A stretch of DNA of 64,000 nucleotides from Candidatus Methylospira mobilis (GCF_009498235.1 NZ_CP044205.1:1985389-2049388); one strand, 5' to 3'; shown: positions 8,247-18,153, counted from the first letter of the stretch. Translations and numbers: made by a program. The notes: generated from the letters alone by a model not told the origin.

Positions 8247-10103
8247 CTATTTTTCTGGGTTGGACGGCTGGCCATTACCCGATCCATCCCACCAGGCATT
8301 GATGACCCACTCGTAAGCGCCGTAATACAACGGCAAGGTTTTCGGTCGCTGCAAACGCTGGTTGTAAATCAGGTAATGATGGCTCAGATAGCGCCATGGC
8401 AGCACGTAGTAGCCGTGCATCAACACCCGGTCCAGCGCGTGGGCGACGGTTTCCTGCTCTTCCTGGGTATTGGTTTCATAAAGTTTCCTGATCAGTTCGT
8501 CCACCACGCGCGACTTCACGCCGATGACGTTCTCCGAACCGGACACATCGGCATCGGCGCTGTTGAAATTGCGCCACAGCTCGGCGGCGGGGTTGCGCGC
8601 CTCGCGAAAGGAGACGGATGCGAAATCGTAATCGAAGTTCTTCATGCGCGCGCGGTCGGCGACGGCGTCGGTGGGGCGCGGTATCAATACCATGCCCAGT
8701 TTTTGCAGGTTCAGGAAAAAAGCGTCCAGCAGCATGTTGCCGCGTCCGCCAGGCACTTCGATCTCGAACGGTTCGCCCTTGCCGTTGCGCAACACGCCGT
8801 CAGTGTTATGCCAGCCGGCTTCCGCCAGCAGTTCCAGCGCCCTGGCCATATTTTTGCGCAGGCTGGAAGGCGGTTTGGTCGTGGCCTGCTCGATTTGCGG
8901 GCCGAATACGGCCGGGTCGAGTTCGGCGCGGTAAGGCTCCAGCAGTTTCAGTTCTGCCTCGCTGGGCAAGCCCTTCGCCTGCAGCGGCGAGTGAGCAAAA
9001 TAGCTGTCCTGACGGTCGAATTCGTCGTCGAGAATTTTGTGGTTCAACCATTGCCAGTCATAGGCGTAACTGATCGCCTCACGCACCCTGACATCCTTGA
9101 AACGCTCACGGCGCATGTTCAACACATATCCGTTCATCGCCGACGGGTTATGATGTTCGAATTCCTGCTTGATCAATTCGCCGTTATCGAAGCGCTTGCC
9201 GATGAACTGGCAGCACCAGTAGCGCATCCGCGTTTCGTTGAAAAAGTCGAAATCTCCCGCACGCATCGCGGCTACCTGGGTGTCCGAGTCCTTGTAGAGC
9301 TTGTAGACGACCTTGTCGAAATTGAGCGCGCCGCGCCGTACCGGGATGTCCTTGCCCCAGTAATCGGGGTTGCGTCGGTAAGTCACATTCTGGGCGCTGG
9401 CGGAAGGCGTCATCGTATAAGCGCCGCTGGCGATGGGCGGCTCCAGGCGCAATTGATCGAACGGCGTTTTTTCGCCGTTGGGCTTGTTTCCCCATTTGGG
9501 AGAAAACACCGGCAGGCTGCCCGCGACAAAAGACAGGTCGCGGCCCTTGCGGGTAAACTCGAAGCGCACGGTGTTGTCGTCCACAACGCTCAGTTGCCTG
9601 ATTTCGGCAAAATAAGACTTGAATTTGGGACTGGCCTTGCGGCTGATCAGGGTGTCGAAAGAATATTTGACGTCGCTGGCGGTCACCGGGTCGCCGTTGG
9701 AAAACCGTGCTTTCGGGTTGATGTGGAAGGTCGCCGAGCCGAAGTCCGGAGCCACCTGTATATCGTCGGCCAGCAATCCGTATTGGGTATTCGGCTCGTC
9801 CAGGCTATACACGGTCAGGGTCTCGAATACCAGCTCCAGCAGACCCGGCGCAACCTTGCCTTTCAGCGTGAACGGGTTGTACTTGTCGAAGCTGCTGTTC
9901 TGGCTGACGACCGAAAGATTGAGCTTGCCGTTTTTGGGCGCGTCCGGATTGATATACTCGAAATGCTCGAAGGATGCGGGATATTTCGGCTCGCCGAATT
10001 GGGCCACGGCATGAGCGCCCCAGCCTGGGCCGCTCATGGCCAGATGCAATGCGGCGGCCAGTAAGGAGCGGTTGCTCAAGCGGAAAATTGCTGAAGATTT
10101 CAT
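8247..10103 (-). CDS. yejA: Extracellular solute-binding protein, family 5 (YejA-like)
   Basis: The periplasmic binding component of a Yej-type peptide importer; in E. coli YejABEF takes up peptides and microcin C. It is 618 aa with an N-terminal signal sequence (about residues 1-34). The family 5 pattern is clear: HFEYINPDAPKNGKL, KARFSNGDPVTASDVKYSFD, the PFDQLRLEPPIASGAY segment and a C-terminal MHGYYVLPWRY. Here yejA is last, 15 nt after yejF, giving order yejB-yejE-yejF-yejA rather than the E. coli order. A long open plus-strand frame over it is a shadow. Confidence 0.92.
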   Translation of the reverse strand: MKSSAIFRLSNRSLLAAALHLAMSGPGWGAHAVAQFGEPKYPASFEHFEYINPDAPKNGKLNLSVVSQNSSFDKYNPFTLKGKVAPGLLELVFETLTVYSLDEPNTQYGLLADDIQVAPDFGSATFHINPKARFSNGDPVTASDVKYSFDTLISRKASPKFKSYFAEIRQLSVVDDNTVRFEFTRKGRDLSFVAGSLPVFSPKWGNKPNGEKTPFDQLRLEPPIASGAYTMTPSASAQNVTYRRNPDYWGKDIPVRRGALNFDKVVYKLYKDSDTQVAAMRAGDFDFFNETRMRYWCCQFIGKRFDNGELIKQEFEHHNPSAMNGYVLNMRRERFKDVRVREAISYAYDWQWLNHKILDDEFDRQDSYFAHSPLQAKGLPSEAELKLLEPYRAELDPAVFGPQIEQATTKPPSSLRKNMARALELLAEAGWHNTDGVLRNGKGEPFEIEVPGGRGNMLLDAFFLNLQKLGMVLIPRPTDAVADRARMKNFDYDFASVSFREARNPAAELWRNFNSADADVSGSENVIGVKSRVVDELIRKLYETNTQEEQETVAHALDRVLMHGYYVLPWRYLSHHYLIYNQRLQRPKTLPLYYGAYEWVINAWWDGSGNGQPSNPEK

Positions 10104-10118
10104 AGGGAAAAAACCAGG

Positions 10119-11699
10119 TTACAATGAGGCACTGACAAGGCGCTGCGTATAAGGATGCCGGGGATGCGCGATCACCGTTTCGGTTTCGCCGGACTCGACG
10201 ATCTCGCCGTCATGCATGACATACAGCCGGTGCGCCAAGGCGTTGACGACGCTCAGGTCATGACTGATCAGTACATAACTGAGGCCGTATTTTTTTTGCA
10301 GGCGCACCAGCAATTGCAGCACCTGGTTTTGTATGGAAACATCCAGCGCGGAAGTGGGTTCGTCCAGAATCAACACACGGGGAGCCAGCACCAGGGTGCG
10401 GGCGATTGCGATGCGCTGCCGTTGTCCTCCGGAAAATTCGTGCGGATAGGAACTGAGCGCCGCAGCAGGCAGCCCGACCTCGTCGAGGACATCGACAATT
10501 TTGGCCTGGCGCTCTTCCTTGCTCAACTCGGGGAAATGCAAGCCTAGGCCCTCGCCGACAATCTGTTCCACCGTTTGCCGGGGCGACAATGCGCCGAAGG
10601 GATCTTGAAACACCACTTGCAGCCGTGCGCGCAAGGCGCGCTTTTCGCGTTTCGAACGCTGATTCAGCGGCATGCCCTCGAAATCCAGTTCGCCCGATTG
10701 CACCGGCACCAGACTGAGCAGCGCCTGGGCCAGGGTCGATTTGCCCGAGCCCGACTCGCCGACCACGCCGATGGTTTCTCCTTCGCGCAAGGATACGTCC
10801 GCGCCGCCCACCGCCACGAAACGATCCGTGCCGAACAATCCGCGCCAGCCGGGGCGTTTCTTCGGGTACTCCACGCGCAGTTGCCGGGTTTCCAGCAAGG
10901 TCGGCGCATTGTGGGCGACAGGGCCGATCTGACGCACCGGAAGGCTGTTGAGCAATTTGATCGTATAAGGGTGCTGCGGGTTGTTGTAAAGCGTTTCTGT
11001 GTCTGCGCTTTCCACCAGCTTGCCGCGCTCCATTACCGCTACCCGTTGAGCAAAACGCCGCACCAGAGGGAGGTCGTGAGTGATGAGCAGTACCGCCATG
11101 CCTTCTTCCTGCTGTAAATCGAGCAATAGTTGCACGATGCGGGCGCGTATGGTGGTGTCCAGGGCCGTAGTCGGTTCGTCGGCAATCAGCAGTTTGGGGC
11201 GGCAGGCCAGGGCCATCGCGATCATCGCGCGTTGACGCTGGCCGCCGGAAAGCTGATGAGGGAAGCTGTCGATGCGCCGTTCCGGTTCGCGTATGCCGGT
11301 GCGTTCGAACAAATGTATCGTTTTCTCGCGGGCTTGCCTGTGGGTAAGCCCCTCATGCAGCACCAGCGTTTCGATAACCTGGTTGCCGATGCTGTAAAGC
11401 GGGTTGAGCGCGGTCATCGGCTCCTGGAAGATCATGGATATGTCGGCGCCGCGTATGCCGCGCAGTTGGCCGGCGCTTTTTTGCAGCAAATCCTGACCCT
11501 GAAAACGGATGGTGCCGTCGATGCGCGCTTGCGACAGCAGGCGCAGTATGGATAACGCAGTCACGGTCTTGCCGGAACCCGACTCGCCCACCAGCGCAAC
11601 CCGTTCCCCGGTGTTGATTTCCAGGTTGAGTTTGTCGACGGCCGGTTTACCGCCAAAACTGATCGAGACATTCTCCAGCGATAACAAGGGACTCGCCAT
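10119..11699 (-). CDS. yejF: Yej ABC transporter, double ATP-binding protein
   Basis: Energises the Yej importer. It is 526 aa with two fused ABC domains: Walker A GESGSGKT near residue 40 and GESGSGKS near 320, signatures [10 protein letters not shown] and [10 protein letters not shown], Walker [13 protein letters not shown] and [12 protein letters not shown], and His loops LITHDL and LISHDL. The start is ATG 11699, which shares its A with the TGA of yejE (TGATG). The frame remains open further upstream, but that part overlaps yejE and is not coding. Confidence 0.93.
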   Translation of the reverse strand: MASPLLSLENVSISFGGKPAVDKLNLEINTGERVALVGESGSGKTVTALSILRLLSQARIDGTIRFQGQDLLQKSAGQLRGIRGADISMIFQEPMTALNPLYSIGNQVIETLVLHEGLTHRQAREKTIHLFERTGIREPERRIDSFPHQLSGGQRQRAMIAMALACRPKLLIADEPTTALDTTIRARIVQLLLDLQQEEGMAVLLITHDLPLVRRFAQRVAVMERGKLVESADTETLYNNPQHPYTIKLLNSLPVRQIGPVAHNAPTLLETRQLRVEYPKKRPGWRGLFGTDRFVAVGGADVSLREGETIGVVGESGSGKSTLAQALLSLVPVQSGELDFEGMPLNQRSKREKRALRARLQVVFQDPFGALSPRQTVEQIVGEGLGLHFPELSKEERQAKIVDVLDEVGLPAAALSSYPHEFSGGQRQRIAIARTLVLAPRVLILDEPTSALDVSIQNQVLQLLVRLQKKYGLSYVLISHDLSVVNALAHRLYVMHDGEIVESGETETVIAHPRHPYTQRLVSASL

Positions 11700-12832
11700 C
11701 AGCCCGCCCTCTGTTCGGCGCGACGGGTATCCATTGCGTTGCGCAAGGCCTCGCCCATGAAGGTCAGCAATAATATCGTCAGCACCAACACGCCGAATGA
11801 AGCGGCGGAAATCCACCAGGCGTCCAGATTCTCCTTGCCCTGCAACACCAGACGGCCCAGGCTCGGCGACTGTCCTCCCACCCCCAGTCCGAGAAAATCC
11901 ACGCTGGCAAGCGCCATGATGCCCGCGCTCATGCGGAAGGGCAAAAAGGTAATCACCGGCGTCAGGCTGTTGGGCAATACATGCCGCCAGATTATTTGCC
12001 AATGAGACAAGCCCAGCGCCCGCGCGGCCTTGACATATTCCAGCTGGCGGTTGCGCAGGAATTCGGCGCGCACGTAATCGGACAGATGCACCCAGCCGAA
12101 CAGGGCCAGCAGCACAAACAGCATGGTGAAGCTCTGCTGAAAAATCGAAGCGAAGATTATCAGCAGATACAATTCCGGCATGGAGCCCCAGACTTCTATC
12201 AGCCGCTGGGTGAACAGGTCCACCTTGCCGCCGAAATAGCCCTGCACCGCTCCGATCAGGATGCCCAGCGCGGTTCCGACCAGCGTTAATCCGAAGGCGA
12301 AGGTGACTGAAATGCGAAATCCATACAACAGACGGGCGGCAATGTCGTAGCCGGCCGTGTCGGTGCCCAGCCAGTTGTCGCGCGAGGGCGCTCCTGGATT
12401 ATGCGTGCTCGATGAAAAATAGCAGAGCGTGTCGTAGTAGTAGGGGTTGAGCGGATACAGAGCGAAGTTGCCCGGTTTGTTGAGTTGTTCGCGAATGTAC
12501 GGGTCGTTATAATCGGTTAAAATCGGTAAATCGCCGCCGAAAACCGATTCCTGGTACTGCTTGACCAGCGGGAAATACCATTGGCCCTGATAATAAACCA
12601 CCAGCGGTTTGTCGTTGGAAATCAGCTCGCCGGCCAGACTGAGTCCATAAACCGATAAAAAAACAACCAGGCTCCAATAGCCCAGACGCTGGCTTTTGAA
12701 ACGCAGCCATAATCGACGGCCCGGTGAAACGGACTGTGTAAAGGTTCGGCTACTCGCCTGCTCCGGTTTGAGTAGCGGAGCCGCATCCAGCAATACGGCG
12801 GAGAGGGATTGGGATTCGGCTGATATGCTCAT
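11699..12832 (-). CDS. yejE: Yej ABC transporter permease
   Basis: The inner-membrane permease of the peptide importer, 377 aa. A cytoplasmic N-terminus of about 50 residues is followed by a first membrane span (YWSLVVFLSVYGLSLAGELI), a large periplasmic loop with LGTDTAGYDIAARLLYG, and the binding-protein-dependent transport domain with the EAA loop YVKAARALGLSHWQIIWRHVLPN. Start and stop overlap both neighbours by one base (TGATG on each side), indicating translational coupling in yejBEFA. Confidence 0.93.
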   Translation of the reverse strand: MSISAESQSLSAVLLDAAPLLKPEQASSRTFTQSVSPGRRLWLRFKSQRLGYWSLVVFLSVYGLSLAGELISNDKPLVVYYQGQWYFPLVKQYQESVFGGDLPILTDYNDPYIREQLNKPGNFALYPLNPYYYDTLCYFSSSTHNPGAPSRDNWLGTDTAGYDIAARLLYGFRISVTFAFGLTLVGTALGILIGAVQGYFGGKVDLFTQRLIEVWGSMPELYLLIIFASIFQQSFTMLFVLLALFGWVHLSDYVRAEFLRNRQLEYVKAARALGLSHWQIIWRHVLPNSLTPVITFLPFRMSAGIMALASVDFLGLGVGGQSPSLGRLVLQGKENLDAWWISAASFGVLVLTILLLTFMGEALRNAMDTRRAEQRAG

Positions 12833-13899
12833 CAGAGGTCCTGCGCGTCAAATTTAATACGGGGGTCCACCAGCACGTAGGCGATATCGCCCACCAGCTT
12901 GGTAAACAAAGCCATCAAGGTGAATAAATACAGATTGCCCAATATCACCGGGTAATCGCGGCTGTTGATCGATTCGAATGACAATAGCCCCAGGCCGTCC
13001 AGAGAAAACAGGGTTTCAATGAGCAGGCTGCCGGTGAAAAAAGCGGTGATGAAGGTGCCGGGAAAGCTGGTCACCAGCGGCAGTAAGGCATTGCGGAAAA
13101 CATGCTTCCACAACACCTGCCGTTCGGACAGCCCCTTGGCTCTGGCGGTCAATACGTACTGGCGGCTCAGTTCGTCGAGAAAGGTGTTTTTGGTCAGCAG
13201 GGTTTTCAGCGCAAAGGTGCTGACCACCGATGCCGTTACCGGCAGTGTGATATGCCATAAATAATCGGTAATCTTGCCGAACCAACTCAATTCGGCCCAG
13301 TTTTCCGAAGTCAGGCCGCGTAACGGGAAAATATCCCAGAACGATCCGCCGCCGAACAGTACGATCAGCATTACCCCCAGCACAAAGCCGGGAACGGCGT
13401 AGCCGCCCAGCACCAGCAGGCTGCTGATGAAATCGAAGCGGCTCCCGGCGCGTACCGCCTTAGCCACGCCCAAAGGCACGGAAACCAGATAGGCCAGGAA
13501 GAAGGTCCATACCCCCAGGGACACCGAGACCACGAGCTTGTCCTTGATCAACGACCACACGCTCTGGTTGCGGAAATAGCTGTCGCCCAGATTGAAGTGC
13601 AGAAAGTTGTTCAGCATCAGCAGGTAGCGTTCGAGCGGCGCTTTGTCGAAGCCATATAGACCGGACAGCTGATCGAGCTGCTGGGCGTCGATGCCCTTGC
13701 GGCCGTTATAGTCCCAGCTGCCGCCGTTATTGGCGTGACCGCCTTCTGCGCCCGCCCGGGCGCTGTCTCCATCCAGTTGCAGCAGCATATGCTCCACCGG
13801 ACCGCCCGGCACAAACTGGGTGATGATAAAAGTCAGCGTCAATACGCCCAGCAAGGTGGGGATGATCGCCAATACGCGCTTTAACAGGTAATACCACAT
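12832..13899 (-). CDS. yejB: Yej ABC transporter permease
   Basis: The first gene of the operon, 355 aa. It begins MWYYLLKRVLAIIPTLLGVLTLTF, the standard DppB/OppB-type first membrane helix, followed by FVPGGPVE. The EAA loop is YVLTARAKGLSERQVLWKHVFRN and the family ending DPRIKFDA is present. The periplasmic region includes GANNGG-type sequence typical of YejB rather than DppB. It pairs with YejE. The promoter must lie in the repeat-rich gap upstream. Confidence 0.92.
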   Translation of the reverse strand: MWYYLLKRVLAIIPTLLGVLTLTFIITQFVPGGPVEHMLLQLDGDSARAGAEGGHANNGGSWDYNGRKGIDAQQLDQLSGLYGFDKAPLERYLLMLNNFLHFNLGDSYFRNQSVWSLIKDKLVVSVSLGVWTFFLAYLVSVPLGVAKAVRAGSRFDFISSLLVLGGYAVPGFVLGVMLIVLFGGGSFWDIFPLRGLTSENWAELSWFGKITDYLWHITLPVTASVVSTFALKTLLTKNTFLDELSRQYVLTARAKGLSERQVLWKHVFRNALLPLVTSFPGTFITAFFTGSLLIETLFSLDGLGLLSFESINSRDYPVILGNLYLFTLMALFTKLVGDIAYVLVDPRIKFDAQDL

Positions 13900-13943
13900 A
13901 GCTTGTCACGCAACCACGGTTGAGCATTAATTAAAAGATTCGG

Positions 13944-14148
13944 GTAACTATTCAGCGAATGCTATTGAGTCGTGACCGATGCGCCAGGGTTGAGGCAATC
14001 CAGTCGAGACACGCTGAAGCGTGACGGTAATATTAACCACGCTGCAAGTCCGTCCCCTTATGGAGGGCTTTCTGCGCCCATTCATGGACGCAGAAGGTCT
14101 CGCCTGACTTACCTCACTTCCTCTTCGCCGGCTATGCTGAATAGTTAC
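13944..14148. repeat. MITE-like element with 13-bp terminal inverted repeats
   Basis: It begins GTAACTATTCAGC and ends GCTGAATAGTTAC, a perfect 13-bp inverted repeat around 205 bp without an ORF. Internal blocks GTCGAGACACGC, TATGGAGG and GGTCTCGCC recur in the second copy at 36480-36643. It lies between yejB and the following repeat. No target duplication was identified. Confidence 0.65.
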
Positions 14149-14167
14149 AGATTCGGAAACTATTCGG

Positions 14168-14295
14168 CTCAATAAAGCCCTCTACGGAAAGCGCATATTA
14201 AAAGGGCTGCAATGTAATACTCGTATGAAACAACTTCGTAGGAGCGGGCTTTAGCCCCGGTCAGCCGCTTTCGCGGGCTAAAGCCCGCTCCTACA
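14168..14295 (+). repeat. 128-bp interspersed repeat, copy 1
   Basis: It runs from CTCAATA to CTCCTACA and is strongly similar to the reverse complement of 32006-32134. Shared blocks include GGCTGCAATGTAAT, CGTATGAAACAAC and GAGCGGGCTTTAGCC. Its 3' part is a large hairpin (TAGGAGCGGGCTTTAGCCC against GGGCTAAAGCCCGCTCCTA). The gap 13900-14389 otherwise shows no gene. Confidence 0.65.
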
Positions 14296-14389
14296 AGGCA
14301 TTTCATTTCATCCGCAGGTTATGTTGCGCAGTCCCTTTAACCCAGCATTTTCCATAAAAAGCCCGGATGAGCTGAATGGCTGCAACGGT

Positions 14390-15433
14390 TCAAGCCGCTT
14401 TTCTGGCCGAGAACCGCGCGATTTCCGCCAATGGATTGGGATCTATCCACGCGCGCACATCAAAATCGGATTTCAGGAATCCGCGCTGATACAGGAAATT
14501 CTTGTAAACCTCCAGGCCTTTAATGGCTGTTTCGTTCAGGTCGGTGTATTGATGCTGGTGCAGGTCTTCGCCGTAAGCCTGTTTAACCCATTTCTCGTCC
14601 GAACCGGTTTCGCGCGCAATATAGGCGACGGTTTCAGCCGGGTGGGACGCAGCCCAATCGCCGATAGCGACCACGCGGGCGAGAAAACGGGCGACAAGAT
14701 CGGGGCGATGTTCCAGGATGTGGCGATCCACCGTAATCGGACGCGGAGCGCCGTTATTGGCGCGCACCAGCGGGTCCGGATGGTTGCGGATGTCGTTGAC
14801 GATGTTGGCGCGGATTTCGTGAGCAACCTGCACGCCGCGGGAACCTTTGACGAATACGGCGTCGACTTTCCTGTTCAACAAAGCCTGGATGAGAACCGCG
14901 TAACCTCCGCCGGTGCCGCGGCCGCCAGGCTGGGGTCCGCTACGATGCGCAGGCGCCGAGAAGTCTAACCATTCCACTTCCTTCTCTCCAACGCCACCCT
15001 GTTCCAGAGTAACGAGGAAACCGCGCAGCGCCCCCGCACGTCCATGGTCGATGGTGTTGTTATGCACGGGCAGGCCGATGCGGCGGCCGCGCAAATCTTC
15101 AGGCGTTTTAATGCCGGAATCGGGCAGCGCGAGGATCAGTTGAGATTCGTCTACCCAGTTCAGTCCGATAACGCGGGTTTCCGTGCCGTTGGCGCGGGTC
15201 CAGATCGCCGGCACATTGCCGCCCTGACGGAAGGAGTTCTGCAAATGATGGTCGTAATGGGATTCGCGCACAGCAGGGTCGATGGTGTCCTGCAGGGTTT
15301 TGATGGTAATGCCGTCAGCGCCGAACTCCTTATCGAACCAGCCAAGCTGCGAGGCCAGTCCCAGTGGTGTAGGCACCGAGCAACGGGTATACCAAAGGGT
15401 GTCTACGGTTATGTTTTGCTGTTTTTCTGTCAT
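14390..15433 (-). CDS. DszB-like sulfinate desulfinase homologue, copy 1 (substrate-binding-protein fold)
   Basis: A 347 aa protein with the type II periplasmic-binding fold of sulfonate-binding proteins, but no signal peptide: it starts MTEKQQNITVDTLWYTRCSVP. The pattern Cys18, His59, Arg69 and Gly72 (H-x9-R-x-GG in SHYDHHLQNSFRQGG) matches the catalytic Cys27, His60, Arg70 and Gly73 of 2'-hydroxybiphenyl-2-sulfinate desulfinase DszB as I recall them. I infer a cytoplasmic C-S cleaving enzyme releasing sulfite; a cytosolic binding protein is the alternative. The start is ATG 15433, since homologous sequence begins just after it. It is divergent from two SsuD-like monooxygenases. Confidence 0.72.
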   Translation of the reverse strand: MTEKQQNITVDTLWYTRCSVPTPLGLASQLGWFDKEFGADGITIKTLQDTIDPAVRESHYDHHLQNSFRQGGNVPAIWTRANGTETRVIGLNWVDESQLILALPDSGIKTPEDLRGRRIGLPVHNNTIDHGRAGALRGFLVTLEQGGVGEKEVEWLDFSAPAHRSGPQPGGRGTGGGYAVLIQALLNRKVDAVFVKGSRGVQVAHEIRANIVNDIRNHPDPLVRANNGAPRPITVDRHILEHRPDLVARFLARVVAIGDWAASHPAETVAYIARETGSDEKWVKQAYGEDLHQHQYTDLNETAIKGLEVYKNFLYQRGFLKSDFDVRAWIDPNPLAEIARFSARKAA

Positions 15434-15867
15434 GGTTCTTGCTGTCTCACTGTATGGGTAGATGGAAATCCCCGAAGCTGGTCCGGGGTATATGCTTATT
15501 TTCAAAGCAGTTACCATGCCAGTGATTTTCAGCAGACGCTATTTTCGGCCCGGTTACTCCGTAGTCCGGGCAGTGCGGGCGGTTTTATCTGTGGTAGGGC
15601 GGCTGTCCCGACCACTCTTCATTTCTGCAGGGGCTGCTGGCAAAACAGCAAGGTGTGGGCGGCGTGTTGTTTTGGCAGCACTGGGACGTCTGTCGGCGAA
15701 AACAGCACCGGCATTTGTATTGCTTGATGCACTCCGTGATTGCTATTGCGTTGGTCATGCCGATGGGTATTGATTTTCAGATTGGTCTGATAACGTGGTT
15801 ATCCATTAATAATGGTACAGTTTATGCCTTGCTGAAGCCACTATGCGCAAGACAAGACGAGGCAATC
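15434..15867. promoter_or_regulatory. Divergent promoter region, desulfinase-like / monooxygenase pair 1
   Basis: This 434-nt gap separates two oppositely transcribed sulfur genes and must hold both promoters. Two adjacent palindromes at 15789-15815 are the clearest regulatory candidates. No ORF in it looks coding, although the downstream frame is open back to 15655. Confidence 0.5.
15789..15815. promoter_or_regulatory. Candidate operator: two adjacent palindromes
   Basis: GATAAC-GTG-GTTATC (15789-15803) abuts CCATTA-A-TAATGG (15803-15815); both are perfect inverted repeats. They lie 53-79 nt upstream of the monooxygenase start at 15868, where a dimeric regulator would be expected. No regulator gene is in the window and the protein that binds is unknown. 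Confidence 0.4.
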
Positions 15868-17013
15868 ATGACCCAGTTCCATTGGCGAATTCCGATACAC
15901 GGCTGCAAGGGCGATCTGGCTTCTCCTTTCTATACTCGCGGCACCTGGGGGCCGCTGACGGAAGGTAAACCGGCGCCGACCTTGACCGATGGCTCGGGGG
16001 ATCGTTTTCCCTATCACGACTACCTGCTCGAAGTTGCCAAGGCGGCGGAGATTTCCGGTTTCGACGGAGCGCTGATTCCGTCCTTCCCCGACTCCGAAGA
16101 TCCCTGGGTGATCGCATCGTCCATCGCGCGGCATACCAGGTCCCTGCGCTTCATGATTGCCTATCAGCCGTGCTGGTTCAACCCGCTGTATGCAGCCAAG
16201 GCTGCGGCCAGTCTGCAGCGCCTGTCGGGCGGGCGTTTGCTGTTCAATATCATCACCGGCGGCGGCGGACCTCCGCAGCTGTGGTGGGGAGACCGCATTG
16301 CCCACGACGACCGCTATACTCGCACCACGGAGTTTCTCGATGTGCTGAAAGGCGTCTGGAACGGCGGCCCGTTCAACTATAATGGTAAATTCTTCCAAAT
16401 CGAAGAGGCGGGTCTGCCTGAGCCTTTAGCCGGACAAGTCTTTCCCGAACTGTACTTTGTCGGCTCATCGAACGCCGCGCTGGCCGCGCAGGGCAAACAC
16501 GCGGATTACGATCTGACTCACCTGGAGCCGCGAGAGAATCTGCGCAACAAATTCAACCGCGTAAAGGAACTGGCCTCCAGGGACGGCCGCACTGTGAAAC
16601 CCGCCGTGCGTTTCAACATCATCGCGCGTCCGACGCCGGAGGAGGCCTGGGAGGTAGTCCGCCGCGCCTGGGCGCAGGTGGATTGGGACGCCCGCGAGCG
16701 CAACCAGCGCAGCCAGAGGCTCGGCGACGGGGTAGGATCGTGGCGGACCGAGGTCACGCGCTCCACCCGCGTCGAAGACCTGGTGTTCGAAGGCTTGTGG
16801 GCCGGCTTCGGCACTCTGGGCAGTCAGGGTTCTCCGCTGGGTTTTGTCGGCAGCTATGAGCAGGCCGCCGAAACTATCGACGGCTTTATCCGTATGGGCG
16901 TGCAGGGCTTTATACTCTCCAGCACCCCCGCGCTGGAAGAAGCGTTCCATGTCGGCGAAGAAGTCTTGCCGCTGGTGCGCGGCAGCACCTCCTTCAAAAT
17001 CGCAACCCGCTAA
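15868..17013 (+). CDS. SsuD-like FMNH2-dependent monooxygenase 1 (LLM class)
   Basis: A 381 aa luciferase-like monooxygenase that would use reduced FMN and O2 to oxidise an organosulfur substrate. It begins MTQFHWRIPIHG, matching the FWFLPTHG start of SsuD. Later segments AAEISGFDGALIPS, LSGGRLLFNIITGG, DDRYTRTTEFLDVLKG, FVGSSNAA and ALEEAFHVGEEVLPL follow the SsuD TIM barrel in order. Where E. coli SsuD has Arg-Leu-His (Arg226/His228), this protein has Arg-Phe-Asn, so the usual active-site His is absent. The start ATG 15868 has GAGG nearby; the longer frame is rejected. The next gene follows after 10 nt. Confidence 0.85.
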   Translation: MTQFHWRIPIHGCKGDLASPFYTRGTWGPLTEGKPAPTLTDGSGDRFPYHDYLLEVAKAAEISGFDGALIPSFPDSEDPWVIASSIARHTRSLRFMIAYQPCWFNPLYAAKAAASLQRLSGGRLLFNIITGGGGPPQLWWGDRIAHDDRYTRTTEFLDVLKGVWNGGPFNYNGKFFQIEEAGLPEPLAGQVFPELYFVGSSNAALAAQGKHADYDLTHLEPRENLRNKFNRVKELASRDGRTVKPAVRFNIIARPTPEEAWEVVRRAWAQVDWDARERNQRSQRLGDGVGSWRTEVTRSTRVEDLVFEGLWAGFGTLGSQGSPLGFVGSYEQAAETIDGFIRMGVQGFILSSTPALEEAFHVGEEVLPLVRGSTSFKIATR

Positions 17014-17023
17014 AGAGGTCCCG

Positions 17024-18145
17024 ATGAGCATCGAATTTTTCTGGCAATTGCCTACGAGCGGAGACGGCCGCTCCTTGCGTAAGGAACACTGGAACCGCGG
17101 CGATTACACGCCGCCTGTCACCAGCCGCCCGGTGTTCGCCCGCACCGATGTCCGCCGCGGCGGTTACACCTGGTACGACCATCTCGCGCAGATCGCCCGA
17201 GCCGCAGAGATTACCGGTTTCGACGGCGTGTCGATTCCGCAAACGCCCGCAGGAGAGGAGCCCTGGGTCGTTTCCGGCGCGCTGGCGCGCGAGGCGCGGC
17301 GCTTGAAATTCCTGCCTTCCTTGCCCGCGCCGTTTCTGTCGGCGGTGTACTCGGCGAAGATGGCGATCAGCTTCCAGCGATTGACCGGCGGCCGGCTGGC
17401 TTGGAACCTGATCACCGAGGAACACACGCCAAAATCCTGGCACGGACATCGCTGGAGCATTGCCGAGCAGATCGCGCGCACCGGCGAATTTCTCGATGTC
17501 GTCAAGGGGTTCTGGAGCAACGCGCCGTTCACTTACCAGGGCCGCTACTACGAAGTGGAAAACGGCGGCTTCGGTCCCGCTCTTGCCGGACCGGAACTGC
17601 CGCTGATTTATCTGTCCGGTGAAACCGAAGAGGCGCTGGCGTTGAGCGCCAGATACGCCGATGTGCATTTCCTGCCGCTGGATTCGCTTGAAGCGACGCG
17701 CGGACGCATTGCGGATTTGACGCGGCGTGCGGCTGCGCACGGGCGGGCTTTGCGCTTTGCGATTCAGGCCGATGTAGTGGCGCGCCATAGCGGCGAGGAC
17801 GCATGGCAAGATTTGCGCGGGCGCTGGGACAGGGAGATCGCCAAGACCGTGCCGATATCCGGCGCTATCGATCACTCCCAGGGTGCGGACAAAGAGGGTT
17901 TCGATGAGTTGATACTGGGCTCCAATCTCTGGACCGGCTTCGGCCTGGTGCGCCCCGGCGCGCCGGCGGGTATCGTCGGCAGCTACCGGGAAGTGGCGGA
18001 CCTCATCAAGCAATATATCGATGCGGGAGTCGGCACCTTCGCTTTGTCCGCCAATCCGCATCTGGAGGAGGCTTACCGCATAGGAGAGCAATTGCTGCCG
18101 CTGCTCAGAGCGCGCCCGGCGCAACCTCTCGAACAGCTATCCTGA
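17024..18145 (+). CDS. SsuD-like FMNH2-dependent monooxygenase 2 (LLM class)
   Basis: A 373 aa paralogue beginning MSIEFFWQLPTSGDGR. The barrel segments are FDGVSIPQTPAGEEPWVVSG, LTGGRLAWNLI, GEFLDVVKGFWSN and HLEEAYRIGEQLLPLL. It is more divergent: the SsuD Arg-x-His position reads Gln-Ala-Asp, and the glycine-rich TGGGG loop of copy 1 is replaced by TEEHTPKSW. It may be specialised for another substrate or act with copy 1. AGAGG precedes the start. It is translationally close to both neighbours (10 and 8 nt). Confidence 0.83.
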   Translation: MSIEFFWQLPTSGDGRSLRKEHWNRGDYTPPVTSRPVFARTDVRRGGYTWYDHLAQIARAAEITGFDGVSIPQTPAGEEPWVVSGALAREARRLKFLPSLPAPFLSAVYSAKMAISFQRLTGGRLAWNLITEEHTPKSWHGHRWSIAEQIARTGEFLDVVKGFWSNAPFTYQGRYYEVENGGFGPALAGPELPLIYLSGETEEALALSARYADVHFLPLDSLEATRGRIADLTRRAAAHGRALRFAIQADVVARHSGEDAWQDLRGRWDREIAKTVPISGAIDHSQGADKEGFDELILGSNLWTGFGLVRPGAPAGIVGSYREVADLIKQYIDAGVGTFALSANPHLEEAYRIGEQLLPLLRARPAQPLEQLS

Positions 18146-18153
18146 CATTAATC

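Noticed and set aside
8376-10064. Plus-strand open frame of 562 codons
   Set aside because: It lies entirely antisense to yejA, has no recognisable domain, and the yejA product matches its family over its full length.
10119-12002. Long N-terminal extension of yejF
   Set aside because: The extra 100 codons overlap yejE; the coupled ATG at 11699 gives a normal double-ATPase protein.
14390-15433. Periplasmic sulfonate-binding protein as the plain reading of this gene
   Set aside because: No signal peptide, no adjacent ABC genes, and a DszB-like Cys/His/Arg pattern; kept only as an alternative.
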